A stretch of DNA of 64,000 bases from Streptomyces cadmiisoli (GTDB lineage Bacteria; Actinomycetota; Actinomycetes; Streptomycetales; Streptomycetaceae). Below are positions 25,515 to 35,092 of this stretch, one piece after another (within the stretch, counting starts at the first letter, position 1; each line of letters opens with the position of its first letter). The position numbers were made by a program, and so were the translations under genes. Location of the stretch: contig NZ_CP030074.1 of the NCBI RefSeq assembly GCF_003261055.1, positions 496,001 through 560,000 on the forward strand. Reading direction: 5' to 3'. The notes under the pieces were generated by a model. The model made no database searches, was not told the DNA's origin, and saw nothing but the letters and a program-made list of their open reading frames with translations.

Positions 25515-26513
25515 TCAGGCGGATGCCGAAGGGACGGCGTGGGAGGCTGTCTTCGTGTTGAGGGCGGCGATGGCTTCGTCGTACTGCGTGGCGAGTTCGC
25601 CGACGAGGTCGCTGACCGTTGTGACCCGTGTGATGGCGCCGACGCCCTGCCCGGAACCCCAGATGTCCTTCCACGCCTTGGCCTGGATTCCGCCCGACGA
25701 GCCGAAGTCCATGGCCGCGGGCCCGGACTCGGGAAGGTCGTCGGGGTCGAGACCGGCGGCGACGATGCTGCCGCGCAGGTAGTTGCCGTGGACGCCGGTG
25801 AACAGGTTGCTGTAGACGATGTCCTTCGCCGTGCTGTCGACGATCATCTGCTTGTAGCCGGTCGGGGTGTTCGCCTCGACGGTCGACAGGAACGCCGAGC
25901 CGATGTAGGCGAGGTCGGCGCCCACTGCCAGGGCGGCCAGGATCGACCGGCCGTGCGCGATGGCCCCTGACACCAGGAGAGGACCGTCGAACCACTGCCG
26001 TATCTCCTGTACGAGAGCGAACGGGGACCGGGTGCCCGCGTGACCGCCCGCGCCGGCGGCCACGGCGACGAGGCCGTCGGCCCCCTTCTCGACGGCCTTG
26101 CGGGCGAACTCGTCGGTCGTGACGTCATGCAGGACGATGCCGCCGTAGGAATGGACCGCTTCGTTGATCTCGGGCCGCGCCCCCAACGACGTGATCACGA
26201 TCGGCACGCGGTGCTCCACGATCACGCTCATGTCGAGGTCGAGCCGGTCGTTGGAGCGGTGCACGATCTGGTTCACCGCGTACGGGGCGACCACGGCGTC
26301 CGGGTGGGCGGCCGCGTAGGCGGTGGTCTCCTCGGCGATGCGGTCCAGCCAGTCGGACAGCAGCGAGGCGGGCCGTGCGTTGAGGGCCGGGAAGGAGCCG
26401 ATCACACCGGCCTGGCACTGGGCGATGACCAGTTCGGGGCCGGAGGCGATGAACAGGGGCGAGCCCACCACAGGGAGCGTGAGCGGGCGGGAGAGCACGG
26501 GCGGCAGCGGCAT
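25515..26513 (-). CDS. Nitronate monooxygenase-like FMN oxidoreductase
   Basis: A 332-residue TIM-barrel flavoprotein of the NMO/2-nitropropane dioxygenase family. It opens with a strand carrying PLFIASGPELVIAQCQAGVI. The phosphate-binding segments are AVAAGAGGHAGTRSPFALV, where GAGGHAG is the family motif containing the active-site His, and PLLVSGAIAHGRSILAALA with GADLAYIGSAFLST. The ATG at 26513 has GAAGGATC upstream. It is divergent from a LysR regulator 248 bp away, the likely controller. Related enzymes oxidise nitroalkanes or act as enoyl reductases, so the substrate is open. Confidence 0.88.
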   Translation of the reverse strand: MPLPPVLSRPLTLPVVGSPLFIASGPELVIAQCQAGVIGSFPALNARPASLLSDWLDRIAEETTAYAAAHPDAVVAPYAVNQIVHRSNDRLDLDMSVIVEHRVPIVITSLGARPEINEAVHSYGGIVLHDVTTDEFARKAVEKGADGLVAVAAGAGGHAGTRSPFALVQEIRQWFDGPLLVSGAIAHGRSILAALAVGADLAYIGSAFLSTVEANTPTGYKQMIVDSTAKDIVYSNLFTGVHGNYLRGSIVAAGLDPDDLPESGPAAMDFGSSGGIQAKAWKDIWGSGQGVGAITRVTTVSDLVGELATQYDEAIAALNTKTASHAVPSASA

Positions 26514-26761
26514 GAGGATCCTTCGGACGAGTGGACGGGACTCCGCTTCCGAGCGGCTGGAGGAAACGCAGCACACCTCGTGAGGCGTTGTCCGGGAGGA
26601 GGCGCTGTGCCGGAGGAACGCCGTGAACGCGACGTGACAGGGCCCCAGGACGTCAGCACATCACAGCCGCTCCAGCGGATCATGAGTCGAATCGGTTGCG
26701 ATCGTGACATGGCCGCCGCCGACCGCCTGAGTCATACTCGCCTGACCGAGGGAGGCGACGG

Positions 26762-27679
26762 ATGGACATCCGAGAGCTTCGGTACGCGGTCACGCTCGCC
26801 GAGGAACTCCACTTCGGCCGCGCGGCGCGGCGTCACTACATCAGCGCGCAGCCCTTCGGCCGTCACATCCAACGCCTTGAACGCGAGGTCGGCGTCGCGT
26901 TGTTCGCACGCACGAGCAGGCGGGTCACACTCACCGCGGCCGGTGAGCGGTTCATCGGCCAGGCACGATCGATCTTGGCCGCGATCGACGCCCTGCCGGC
27001 CGCGGGATCCCCGCAGGACGTGCGGGAACCCGCCCTCACGATCGGCGTCCTCGGCTTCGGCCTGGGTGAACTTTGGCCTCGCTTCGTCCAGCTCCTGCGT
27101 GACCGTCTGCCCGCGTGTGCTTTCGTCTACCGGGACCTCGACTTCGTCGACCAGTACGACGCCGTCCGTGAGAACCGGGTGGACGCCGGCATCGTGCACT
27201 ACACGGGGCCCGTTGAGGGCCTGGCCTTCGAACGGGTGCTCAGCAGCCCGCGCGTCGCCGTCGTCCCGGCACGGTCGGAGTTCGCGGACGCCGAGTATTT
27301 GTCCGCCGCCGACCTCGGCGGTCGGCAGAGGGTGCCCGTGGTCTCCGCCAGACCCGGCTCGGCCGCGTGGGCGGGCCGCTGGGGCGTGGCCCCGTCCGGC
27401 GCGCCGCCGGTCCGCACTCCCGCCGCACTGCCGGACGCCGTCGCGGCAACGGGACGGTTCTCCGTGCATGCCGCTGCCGCCGCCCGCTTCTATCCGCACC
27501 CGGATGTGCGCTTCGTACCCATGGACGGGGCGCCGTGCGAGATCGCCGTCGCCACCCGCGCAGCGGACCGGCGCCCCGTGACGGAGACCGTACGACAGTC
27601 CGCGCGTCTCCTTCCGGCACTGGGAGGACCTCGCCCGACGGCCGAGGGTGACCTTGCTTTCGTGAAGCCGTCGATGTGA
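26762..27679 (+). CDS. LysR-family transcriptional regulator
   Basis: A 305-residue LysR protein. The helix-turn-helix (about 1-60) reads MDIRELRYAVTLAEELHFGR, AARRHYISAQPFGRHIQRLE, then the wing RTSRRVTLTAAGERF. The effector domain follows from about 90 (EPALTIGVLGFGLGELWP). The ATG follows GAGGGAGGCGACGG, a strong ribosome site. It is divergent from the nitronate monooxygenase-like gene and probably controls it. The short intergenic space contains no palindrome I can defend. Confidence 0.91.
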   Translation: MDIRELRYAVTLAEELHFGRAARRHYISAQPFGRHIQRLEREVGVALFARTSRRVTLTAAGERFIGQARSILAAIDALPAAGSPQDVREPALTIGVLGFGLGELWPRFVQLLRDRLPACAFVYRDLDFVDQYDAVRENRVDAGIVHYTGPVEGLAFERVLSSPRVAVVPARSEFADAEYLSAADLGGRQRVPVVSARPGSAAWAGRWGVAPSGAPPVRTPAALPDAVAATGRFSVHAAAAARFYPHPDVRFVPMDGAPCEIAVATRAADRRPVTETVRQSARLLPALGGPRPTAEGDLAFVKPSM

Positions 27680-27891
27680 AGCCGTCGAAGTGAGGCCTCG
27701 TTCCGTCGAGGCGCCCATCGCAACACTTTTCGCTGATGATGCGACGGCCACGAAGTGGTTGCCTTGAGGGAATCGCCTCACCGCTCCCTGAACTCGTCGG
27801 CAGATCCTGCCTTCGCAGGAGCGTGAAGAACCCCCCTTGAGTGACCGGACTTGGACGACACCGGCTCCGCGCCGGAGGAGGAGCAAGGACT

Positions 27892-29016
27892 GTGACCACT
27901 CCGCTTCACCAGTCACCCCACCCACTGACCTTCCTGGCCCGCAGCGGCGACGGGACGTCTCGCGAGGGAGAAGTGGCGTACCACATAGAGGTGATGGGCC
28001 TCGGCGGGTTCCAGAAGGAAGGTCTGGCCCGGGATGTGCGCACCGGTCGCACCTGGCGTCTGGTGTGCGATGAAGGTGCCTATCTGAACGGTGCGAACAT
28101 GGCGCCGGCGCCGCTCGCGTACTGGGTGGCCGGCCTGCACGGGGACATCACGGCTCGGATCGCCGAAGCGGCACGCGAGGCCCGCGTGGTCCTCGACGAA
28201 CTCGATGTGGTCGTCACTCAGGGCTTCGGCGTCAAAGGATCGTTCGCCAAGGGGGAGGCGACGGCCCAGGTCCACCACATGACCTGCGATGTCGAACTGG
28301 TATGCGATGAGGACGAGACGACCGTGCGAATGCTGGTCGAACAGGCCCTCGGCAGGTCCTCCGCCATGGCCGCCGTGGCCGGCGCCCACCATGGGCGGTT
28401 CTCGTTGAGCGCCAACGGCAGGGCGACACCCGTCAGCAACCTCCCGGTGTGCACGGAGCCCCTGGCAGACCCCTTCCTCGAACACGCCCAGCGGCCCGAA
28501 CCGGTCGAGACGCAACCGGCGGCGGCGCCCGTCCCCCATCCCGAAGGGGACAAGCCGCCCGTCATGCTGACAGATGACGACGACGGCATCGTGAGCTGGC
28601 GCATCCGGACCGACGGCGGCCTGGATCCCGCCACGGGTCTGGTCGCCTCCCACGTCTGGTTCTCGGAGAACTCCGCCACCTGGACGTGCTTGAGCGATCC
28701 GGCCAACGAGGCGGCTCCCGATCCGCTCGTGCACTTCTCCATCGGTACGGCCTTCTGCTTCCACACCCAGCTGTGCCGCTACGTCAGCATCCGCAGGATC
28801 CCGGTCGACGCTCCCCGCCTCGCTCAGCTGAGCCGGTTCCCCACATCGGGCTTCGAGCCCCTGGACACGGGCCTGTTCCTGCACGGCCAGGTGTCGGCCG
28901 AGGACGCCACCAACCTGATGTCCGCCGCGGCGAACACGTGTTACGCCCACCGGGCCCTCAGCGTCGAAGTGGAGCAGCGCGTCTCGATCACACACAGGAG
29001 GACTCGGACTCCCTGA
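27892..29016 (+). CDS. OsmC-like protein, apparently two OsmC modules
   Basis: A 374-residue protein that seems to contain two OsmC/Ohr-type domains. The first half has MAPAPLAYWVAGLHGDITARI, broken as helix PAPLAYWVAGLHGDI after the strand region, then VVVTQGFGVKGSFAKGEA strands. The second (from about 245) has a matching helix with two cysteines, GTAFCFHTQLCRYVS, the spacing expected for a peroxidatic pair. The first half lacks cysteine at that place. The GTG at 27892 is preceded by GGAGGAGGAGCAAGG. OsmC proteins reduce organic peroxides with thiols. That activity is likely only for the second domain. Confidence 0.65.
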   Translation: MTTPLHQSPHPLTFLARSGDGTSREGEVAYHIEVMGLGGFQKEGLARDVRTGRTWRLVCDEGAYLNGANMAPAPLAYWVAGLHGDITARIAEAAREARVVLDELDVVVTQGFGVKGSFAKGEATAQVHHMTCDVELVCDEDETTVRMLVEQALGRSSAMAAVAGAHHGRFSLSANGRATPVSNLPVCTEPLADPFLEHAQRPEPVETQPAAAPVPHPEGDKPPVMLTDDDDGIVSWRIRTDGGLDPATGLVASHVWFSENSATWTCLSDPANEAAPDPLVHFSIGTAFCFHTQLCRYVSIRRIPVDAPRLAQLSRFPTSGFEPLDTGLFLHGQVSAEDATNLMSAAANTCYAHRALSVEVEQRVSITHRRTRTP

Positions 29017-29346
29017 CGCCGGCACTTCGGACGTGGACGGCGCGAGGGCTGGGAGAACCCGAACCCGAACCCGAACCCGAACCCGTTCCCGAACCCGATC
29101 CCGAACCCGAACCCGCACCGGTCGACGGGCCGGCGGACTTCGAGCCGCATGGTGATGGCCGAGATCGTTGTGCCCGGCGACCTGGCCGCCGCCGACGCAC
29201 TGGCTGACGTTGCACCGAGGGGATCAGCCGCAAACTGAGCCGGCCACGGCTCCCACTCGGTGCGTGACTCGCACCCTTCGCACTGAAGTCCGGGTTGTCG
29301 GAAAACCGGTTCCACCTCATGGCGCACGGCTGCGAGACTGCCTGGC
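29017..29346. other. Intergenic region containing a hexanucleotide repeat
   Basis: No convincing gene is seen in these 330 bases. The main feature is the GAACCC-type array at 29055-29114. Confidence 0.45.
29055..29114. repeat. Hexanucleotide tandem array, ten GAACCC-type units
   Basis: Ten head-to-tail six-base units, eight exact GAACCC and two variants (GTTCCC and GATCCC), fill these 60 bases. On the plus strand one frame reads (Glu-Pro)n. The array starts 38 bases after the stop of the OsmC-like gene. It could be the relic of an acidic EP-rich protein tail or a slipping microsatellite. Confidence 0.85.
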
Positions 29347-29898
29347 GTGCCTCGACCTGAACTCTCAGAGCTTGAGTACCTGCGGGAGATCGAGCGCCTT
29401 GCCAGGGAGGTGACCACTGCGGCGTCGGCCGAGGGCCGGCTGTCTTACGAGCCCGACCCGGACGATGCAACGCCGCTCCAGCGAGCCGTCAACGCACTGG
29501 CACGCGAGATCCGGCACTACCACTTTCCCGGCGACGGTTGCTTGCCCGAGGAGGACCGGCCCATGGTGCGGTTGGCCGGCGTGATGGTGCTGCGGCCGAT
29601 GCTCCTGCCGTCAGGCATGGAGGAGACCTACGAGGAGGCGTGCGAGCGCCTCGGTGTCGAGGCCCGTGCCGAGGGCTGGGCGCTGTGGAACACCTGGGGC
29701 AAGGGTGGGGCGCGGGTCACCATGGTGGTCTCGTCGGTCGACACGACCGAGGGTCTGCTGGCGAACTGGGCGCGCGGCCGACACGTGTACCCGGTGACGC
29801 CGGTCCCCTCCCAGATAGCCCGCATCCGACAAGGATGGGCCGGCCCCATGACGTTCTCACCCTTCGGCGCCGAACGATTGGGCCTCACAGGGCAGTGA
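29347..29898 (+). CDS. Hypothetical protein, 183 aa
   Basis: Not recognised. A GTG-started, cytoplasmic protein with a charged helical N-terminus (RPELSELEYLREIERLAREV) and a C-terminal half alternating strand and helix (GARVTMVVSSVDTTEGLLAN, then RHVYPVTPVPSQIARIRQGW). Codon bias is strongly Streptomyces-like. It is followed 58 bases later by a methyltransferase gene on the same strand, so co-transcription is possible. No motif suggests a reaction. Confidence 0.62.
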   Translation: MPRPELSELEYLREIERLAREVTTAASAEGRLSYEPDPDDATPLQRAVNALAREIRHYHFPGDGCLPEEDRPMVRLAGVMVLRPMLLPSGMEETYEEACERLGVEARAEGWALWNTWGKGGARVTMVVSSVDTTEGLLANWARGRHVYPVTPVPSQIARIRQGWAGPMTFSPFGAERLGLTGQ

Positions 29899-29956
29899 GA
29901 TGGCGGTGAGCCCGGCAGCGTAGTGCCCCGGTCCGCCTCCATGTATCGTCCGGATT

Positions 29957-30769
29957 ATGGGGGATCTGGCAGGGCGCTGGCGGAAGTTGAACAGGGCGTA
30001 CTGGGACGAACGGGTGCCGATTCATCTCGGCGCGGCCCTCTACGACATGGAGGGGTTCCGGGCCTCACCGGATTCGCTGAAGGACTTCGAGACGGCCGAG
30101 GTGGGTGATGTCAGGGACAAGCGCCTGATCCATCTGCAGTGCCACTTCGGCCGGGACACGCTGTCGTGGGCGGCACGCGGAGCGCAGGTCACCGGGCTCG
30201 ACTTCTCGCCGCCCGCGATCGAAGCGGCTGCACGACTCGCGACCGAACTCGGTATCGACGCGCGCTTCCTGACCGCGGACGTCTACGACGCGGTCTCGGC
30301 GGTCGAGGGGGAGACCTTCGACATCGTCTATGTCAGCTTCGGCGCGCTGAACTGGCTTCCCGACATCAGCCGCTGGGCGTCGGTGGTGGCCGAACTCCTC
30401 GCTCCCGCCGGGTTCTTGTATCTGGCGGAGTTCCATCCCTTCAGCTTCGTCCTCGACGACGCGACGGCGAGCACGGTCACGCACGACTACTTCGACGAAG
30501 GCCCGGAAGCCTCGGGAGGCCCCGGCACCTACGCCGACGAGGCCGCGACGACCGAACACGACGAGACCGTCGAATGGCGACACAGCCTGGCGACCGTTGT
30601 CTCGGCGATCGCCGGAGCCGGGCTGCGGATCCAGTTCCTTCACGAACACGACCACACGTTCTACCTCCAACGCCAGTCCCTTGCGAGCGACGACGGCGAC
30701 GTCTACCGGCAACCTGCGGGCGCTCCGCGCATCCCCCTCACATATTCGATCCGCGCGCAGAAGGTGTGA
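29957..30769 (+). CDS. Class I SAM-dependent methyltransferase
   Basis: A 270-residue methyltransferase. Motif I is RLIHLQCHFGRDTLSWA (about 55-72), a Gln-Cys-His variant of the usual glycine-rich loop that is common in this subgroup. The post-I acidic position is in VTGLDFSPPAIEAA, motif II in FDIVYVSFGALNWL, and motif III in LLAPAGFLYLAEFHPFSF. A C-terminal extension with HDETVEWRHSLATVV suggests a small-molecule substrate, which cannot be named. The start is ATG at 29957. Confidence 0.88.
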   Translation: MGDLAGRWRKLNRAYWDERVPIHLGAALYDMEGFRASPDSLKDFETAEVGDVRDKRLIHLQCHFGRDTLSWAARGAQVTGLDFSPPAIEAAARLATELGIDARFLTADVYDAVSAVEGETFDIVYVSFGALNWLPDISRWASVVAELLAPAGFLYLAEFHPFSFVLDDATASTVTHDYFDEGPEASGGPGTYADEAATTEHDETVEWRHSLATVVSAIAGAGLRIQFLHEHDHTFYLQRQSLASDDGDVYRQPAGAPRIPLTYSIRAQKV

Positions 30770-30882
30770 GCAGGCCTCTCCAGAGAGGATCCGGCAACCC
30801 GCTCAGGCTCGACGTTCAGCGCCAGGTCGCGGAACAGGTCTCCCAGCCGCCGGCCGCGCAACGGCGGCACAGCGCTCCGAGA

Positions 30883-30917
30883 ACCGATGAAAGCGAATCA
30901 TTCCCGGCACAGTCCCG
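30883..30917 (+). pseudogene. Relic of a CU044_5270-type gene start
   Basis: Twenty consecutive bases (30883-30902) are identical to 20032-20051, which span the ribosome site, ATG and first codons of the intact partner gene. After one mismatch TCCCGGCA and AGTCC also match. Identity then stops. The reading frame does not continue into a related protein. This is the third trace of the locus in the window, again just upstream of an S8 peptidase gene. Confidence 0.5.
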
Positions 30918-30948
30918 CCGACTCGAACTCGGGACTGTTCTGGACTCA

Positions 30949-30972
30949 CACGTGGCGCAGATGTGCCACGTG
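30949..30972. promoter_or_regulatory. 8-bp inverted repeat, possible operator
   Basis: CACGTGGC (30949-30956) and GCCACGTG (30965-30972) flank eight bases. It lies about 280 bases upstream of the S8 peptidase start. Binding is speculative. Confidence 0.3.
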
Positions 30973-31250
30973 CCCAAGTGAGCCAGCCGATAAGGCAGTC
31001 TGCGCCTGCATTCCTGCCGAATTGTGAGCCGGGCCGGCGACGCCAAGCCCCTTCTCGACGTGGCGCCGGACCTGCGACTTCGGCGTTCCGGCCTCCGGTG
31101 TGCCACGTCTCGGACGGATTGGTTGCGGGCCGCTCACGTCGCACTTGGGTCATGTCGCAGTTACGCCCTGCAGAGCCGGATGCCGCTACAGCTTGATGGG
31201 TCAATAATCCCAACGGCTTGTGAATCTCAGGTATACGGAAGGCTCTACCT

Positions 31251-34200
31251 ATGCCCAGAAACCGCCTGAGGGCGGCGATAGCGGCTGGACTGATGCTGGT
31301 TGGCGGAGGTGTGCCGGCCATGGCCTCGGCTCAACCAACTGCCCCCGGTCAAAAGGCAGTTCGCGCTACTGCTCCCACCGGGACGTCCGAGGTCTCCAAC
31401 GCGACGGTGCGGCTGATCACCGGCGACCGGGTCACGGTCAGCGACGCGCCCGACGGGAAGAAGACGGCTTCGGTGCAGCGCGCGCCCGGTCGCGACGGGG
31501 TCTTCTTCCGGATCACCGAGAAGGACGGCGCCCTGACCGTCATGCCCTCCGACGCGGCGATGCTGGTCCGCGCGGGGCGGCTTGACGCCGACCTCTTCGA
31601 CGTCACGTCCCTCATCGCCCAGGGGTACGACGAGGCGCACACCGACGCCCTGCCCGTGATCGTGTCCGCGCCCGACGGTTCGGCGCGTGCGGCGGTCAAC
31701 CGGGTGGACGCACTGGCCGAGTTCCACGACGACTCCGCCGAGCCGCTGCGACTGCCCAGCATCGACGCCCAGGCACTGCGCGTCGCGGACCAGGACCTGG
31801 CGGCCTTCTGGAAGAAGCTCGCATCTGCGGCGGATGCGTCCCTGAAGAGGACGCTGGCGGCGACGCCGACGATCTGGCTGGACCACAAGGTGCGCCCCAC
31901 GCTGGACCGGAGCACCTCCCAGATCAACGCGCCGGCCGCGTGGGCGGCGGGTCACCTCGGCAAGGGTGTCAAGGTCGCGGTCCTCGACACCGGCGCCGAC
32001 CAGAACCATCCCGACCTCGCGGGCCGTGTATCTGAGGCGAAGGACTTCTCCGGCAGCGGCTCGACCGAGGACCGCTTCGGGCACGGCACACATGTCGCTG
32101 CCACCGCCGCCGGCAGCGGCGCCGCCTCCGACGGCGTGCACAGGGGCGTCGCGCCGGAAGCCGACCTGCTGATCGGCAAGGTGCTCGGGGACGGCGGTAC
32201 CGGCAGTGAGTCCCAGGTCATCGCAGGCATGGAGTGGGCCGTGGCGCAGGGTGCCAAGGTCGTCAACATGAGCCTGGGCGCAGACATGGAGACCGACGGC
32301 ACCGACCCCATGAGCCAGGCGGTCAACGAGATCTCCCGCAGCAGCGGCTCGCTCTTCGTCGTCGCCGCCGGCAACACCGGTGGCAGAGGCGAGATGACGG
32401 TCGGGTCGCCCGGCGCGGCCGATGCCGCCCTGACCGTCGGAGCCGTCGACCGCGACGACTCCCTGGCCGCCTTCTCCAGTCGCGGACCGCGCTTCGGCGA
32501 CAAGGCGATCAAGCCGGACATCACGGCTCCGGGCGTCGGGATCGTCGCCGCGCGTGCCGCCGGCACGACCATGGGTGTTCCGGTCGACGACCACTACGTC
32601 GCGGCGGACGGCACGTCCATGGCCACGCCTCACGTGGCCGGTGCGGCGGCCCTGCTGGCCGGGCAGCACCCCGACTGGACGGGTGACCAACTCAAGGACG
32701 CGCTGGTCAGCACATCCCGTACGGTGTCCGGCCAGGTGCCGACCGAGCAGGGCGGCGGCCGCGTCGACGTCAAAGCGGCGTTCTCCGCCCCCGTCACGGC
32801 CACCGGCACGATCGCCATGGGCCCGTTCGACAGGGACGGCTCCCCCGTGGAGCGAGCCGGAGTGATCCGCTACACCAACCAATCCGACGACCAGGTCTCG
32901 TTGAGTCTGCGCGCCGCGCTGGCGACCAAGGGCGGCAGGGCACTTCCCGCGCAGGCGATCGAGCTGGGTCCTGACCCGGTCCGGATCGCCCCGGGTGCGA
33001 CAGTGGAGATTCCGGTCGGCATCAACCCCGTGAAAGCGGGCGGCGGTACCTACTACGGCTACGTGACAGCCACGACCGCAAACGGCGTTCCGGTCCACAC
33101 CACCGTCAGCCTGCGGGTGCGCGCCCCGATGCACAAGCTCACCATCGAGTCCCACGGACCGACCGGCGGCCCCATGGCGTGGAACATCCTGGATGTCTTC
33201 GGAGCGGACACGGACGTCCGGTTCACCGACTGGGGGGTCGCCGAAGTCGAGGAAGGCACCTATCTGGTCGGTGGGACGCGGTTGATCGACAGCGGTGACG
33301 GCGTCCGATTGATCCAGGTCATCGAACCCGAGGTGAGCGTCACAGAGGACACGACAGTGACCTTGGACGCGCGTGAGGCCAAGCTGATGCGTGTGCGCAC
33401 GCCCAAGCCAGCCGAGCGCCGCAACAATCTGACGTACCAGATGTACCGGAAGATCGACGGTGTGCCCCTGACCGTGGCCACCTCCTACGTGGAGGGCTAC
33501 GGTTCGGTGGACCTGTACGTGAACCCCACGCCGAAGGTCACCGAGGGCGAGTTCGAGTTCAACTCCCGCTGGGAGATGACCGCTCCCGAGGTCAGGACCG
33601 ATGTCCGCGGCTCGGACATCGACCTGCAACCGCACTACGCCAAGAGGTCCACGCCGTTCGACCCGAAGGGGGAGCGGCTCACCGCCGTGGACGCGGGGAC
33701 GACGGAGAACCCGGACCTGAGGCCCAGCACCGTGCGGGGCAAGCTCGCCGTGATCCGCGATGGCTTCGCGACGGACGGTCTCGAACTCGCGGAACAGGCC
33801 GCGAGGGCGGGCGCCAAGGGCCTCGTGACCGTTCTGCCTGAAGGGTTCATGGCCTGGACTCGATGGAAGCCGACGGAGACGCGCACCGCTGTTCCCGTAG
33901 TGCGGCTGAGCGCAGCCGACGGTGCTGAGTTGCTGCAGTACATGAACAAGCACAGGGCCGTCGTCGACATCTCCGGGACGGTAAGAAGCCCATACCTGTA
34001 CGACATCACCGCGAACTGGCAGCAGATCCCGCAGGACGTGACCTACACCGTCACGGACCGCAACACCGCGCCGGTAAAGGCCTCCTACGCGGACACCGGG
34101 GCACTGGACTGGACCAGCGAGCAGCGCTTCAGCTGGCGTCCTTACCAGGAGTACAGCTGGGAGACGACACGCTGGGCGCCGACGGGAATGACGCGCACCG

Positions 34201-35087
34201 AGTACGTCACCTCCGGGGACACGGAGTGGATGCACTACGTCAACTTCATCGCCGGCCCCGACCTGTACCAGCCCGCGCCGATGGTGTGGGGCCTGCGGGA
34301 TGCCCCCCGCACGTTCAGGGCGGGTGAGAAGGCTGAGGAGGCGTGGTACAAGGCCGTGCTGCGGCCGTCCATCCCCCGAGGCTGGGGTCGTCCTGCCGTC
34401 CGCGACGGCGACATCCTGCGCCTGGCGATTCCGGAGTACACCGACGCGGTGGCCGGTCACTGGGCCCGAAAGATCGCCAGGTCGGGGGGAGGCATCGGGA
34501 GGGCCGCGGCGCCCGGGATCTCGGAAGAACCGTCCTACGAGGGCGACACCGTGGCGGCCGTTCTCTACCGCGACGGCAAGAAGGTGCAGGAAGCCGACAG
34601 CGCTTGGGGGAGCTTCCGGATGCCGGCCGGGAAGGCCGACTACCGCCTGGACCTGACCACCGAGCGCGAGACCGAGTACTGGGAGACGGGCATCAAGACC
34701 GCCACGTCCTGGACGTTCCGCTCTGACACCGCAGCAGAGGAGACGCTGCTGCCTCTGCTCCAGGTCGACTACGACGTCGCGGCCGACCTGCGTAACAGGA
34801 TCGACGGCGGTAAGCGGCACGACCTGGACCTGACCGTCCGGCACCAGGACGGGCTCGCCGCCCCCACCGGGGTCAGGCTCAAGGTCGAGGCGTCCTTCGA
34901 CGACGGCCAGACCTGGACGGGTCAGGTCCGGGTCAAGGACCGCGGCCACAACCGGTTCACGGCCACCGTCGAGCGGCCGGAGGGCCACCGGCACGCGGAG
35001 TTCGTGACCCTCAGGGTCACTGCTTCCGACAAGGCTGGCAACACGGTCACCCAGACCGTGGAGCGGGCTTACCGACTCGGCAAGTGA
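31251..35087 (+). CDS. Secreted S8 (subtilisin-like) serine peptidase, second large copy
   Basis: A 1278-residue exported subtilase. A signal peptide (RNRLRAAIAAGLMLVGGG..) and propeptide (NATVRLITGDRVTVSDAPD) lead to a catalytic domain with Asp in VAVLDTGAD (about 245), His in GHGTHVAA (about 279), the oxyanion Asn in VVAAGNTG and Ser in GTSMATPHVAG (about 455). A protease-associated-like segment (about 820-910, RGKLAVIRDGFATDGLELAE) lies in a long beta-rich C-terminal region without an anchor. It shares architecture with the peptidase at 15552, and a relic of the same sigma-partner gene precedes both. Tandem hairpins follow. Confidence 0.93.
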   Translation: MPRNRLRAAIAAGLMLVGGGVPAMASAQPTAPGQKAVRATAPTGTSEVSNATVRLITGDRVTVSDAPDGKKTASVQRAPGRDGVFFRITEKDGALTVMPSDAAMLVRAGRLDADLFDVTSLIAQGYDEAHTDALPVIVSAPDGSARAAVNRVDALAEFHDDSAEPLRLPSIDAQALRVADQDLAAFWKKLASAADASLKRTLAATPTIWLDHKVRPTLDRSTSQINAPAAWAAGHLGKGVKVAVLDTGADQNHPDLAGRVSEAKDFSGSGSTEDRFGHGTHVAATAAGSGAASDGVHRGVAPEADLLIGKVLGDGGTGSESQVIAGMEWAVAQGAKVVNMSLGADMETDGTDPMSQAVNEISRSSGSLFVVAAGNTGGRGEMTVGSPGAADAALTVGAVDRDDSLAAFSSRGPRFGDKAIKPDITAPGVGIVAARAAGTTMGVPVDDHYVAADGTSMATPHVAGAAALLAGQHPDWTGDQLKDALVSTSRTVSGQVPTEQGGGRVDVKAAFSAPVTATGTIAMGPFDRDGSPVERAGVIRYTNQSDDQVSLSLRAALATKGGRALPAQAIELGPDPVRIAPGATVEIPVGINPVKAGGGTYYGYVTATTANGVPVHTTVSLRVRAPMHKLTIESHGPTGGPMAWNILDVFGADTDVRFTDWGVAEVEEGTYLVGGTRLIDSGDGVRLIQVIEPEVSVTEDTTVTLDAREAKLMRVRTPKPAERRNNLTYQMYRKIDGVPLTVATSYVEGYGSVDLYVNPTPKVTEGEFEFNSRWEMTAPEVRTDVRGSDIDLQPHYAKRSTPFDPKGERLTAVDAGTTENPDLRPSTVRGKLAVIRDGFATDGLELAEQAARAGAKGLVTVLPEGFMAWTRWKPTETRTAVPVVRLSAADGAELLQYMNKHRAVVDISGTVRSPYLYDITANWQQIPQDVTYTVTDRNTAPVKASYADTGALDWTSEQRFSWRPYQEYSWETTRWAPTGMTRTEYVTSGDTEWMHYVNFIAGPDLYQPAPMVWGLRDAPRTFRAGEKAEEAWYKAVLRPSIPRGWGRPAVRDGDILRLAIPEYTDAVAGHWARKIARSGGGIGRAAAPGISEEPSYEGDTVAAVLYRDGKKVQEADSAWGSFRMPAGKADYRLDLTTERETEYWETGIKTATSWTFRSDTAAEETLLPLLQVDYDVAADLRNRIDGGKRHDLDLTVRHQDGLAAPTGVRLKVEASFDDGQTWTGQVRVKDRGHNRFTATVERPEGHRHAEFVTLRVTASDKAGNTVTQTVERAYRLGK

Positions 35088-35092
35088 GTGAA

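Larger units (their letters stand above)
30770..31250. other. Leader region of second S8 peptidase gene
   Basis: No gene is recognised in these 481 bases. Two items stand out: a relic of the CU044_5270 gene start (30883-30917) and an 8-bp dyad CACGTGGC...GCCACGTG (30949-30972). The last bases hold a GGAAGG ribosome site for the peptidase. Confidence 0.5.

Noticed and set aside
30803..31321. 172-codon minus-strand frame before the second S8 peptidase
   Set aside because: Low-complexity product; it reads antisense through the relic of the CU044_5270 gene start and has no ribosome site.
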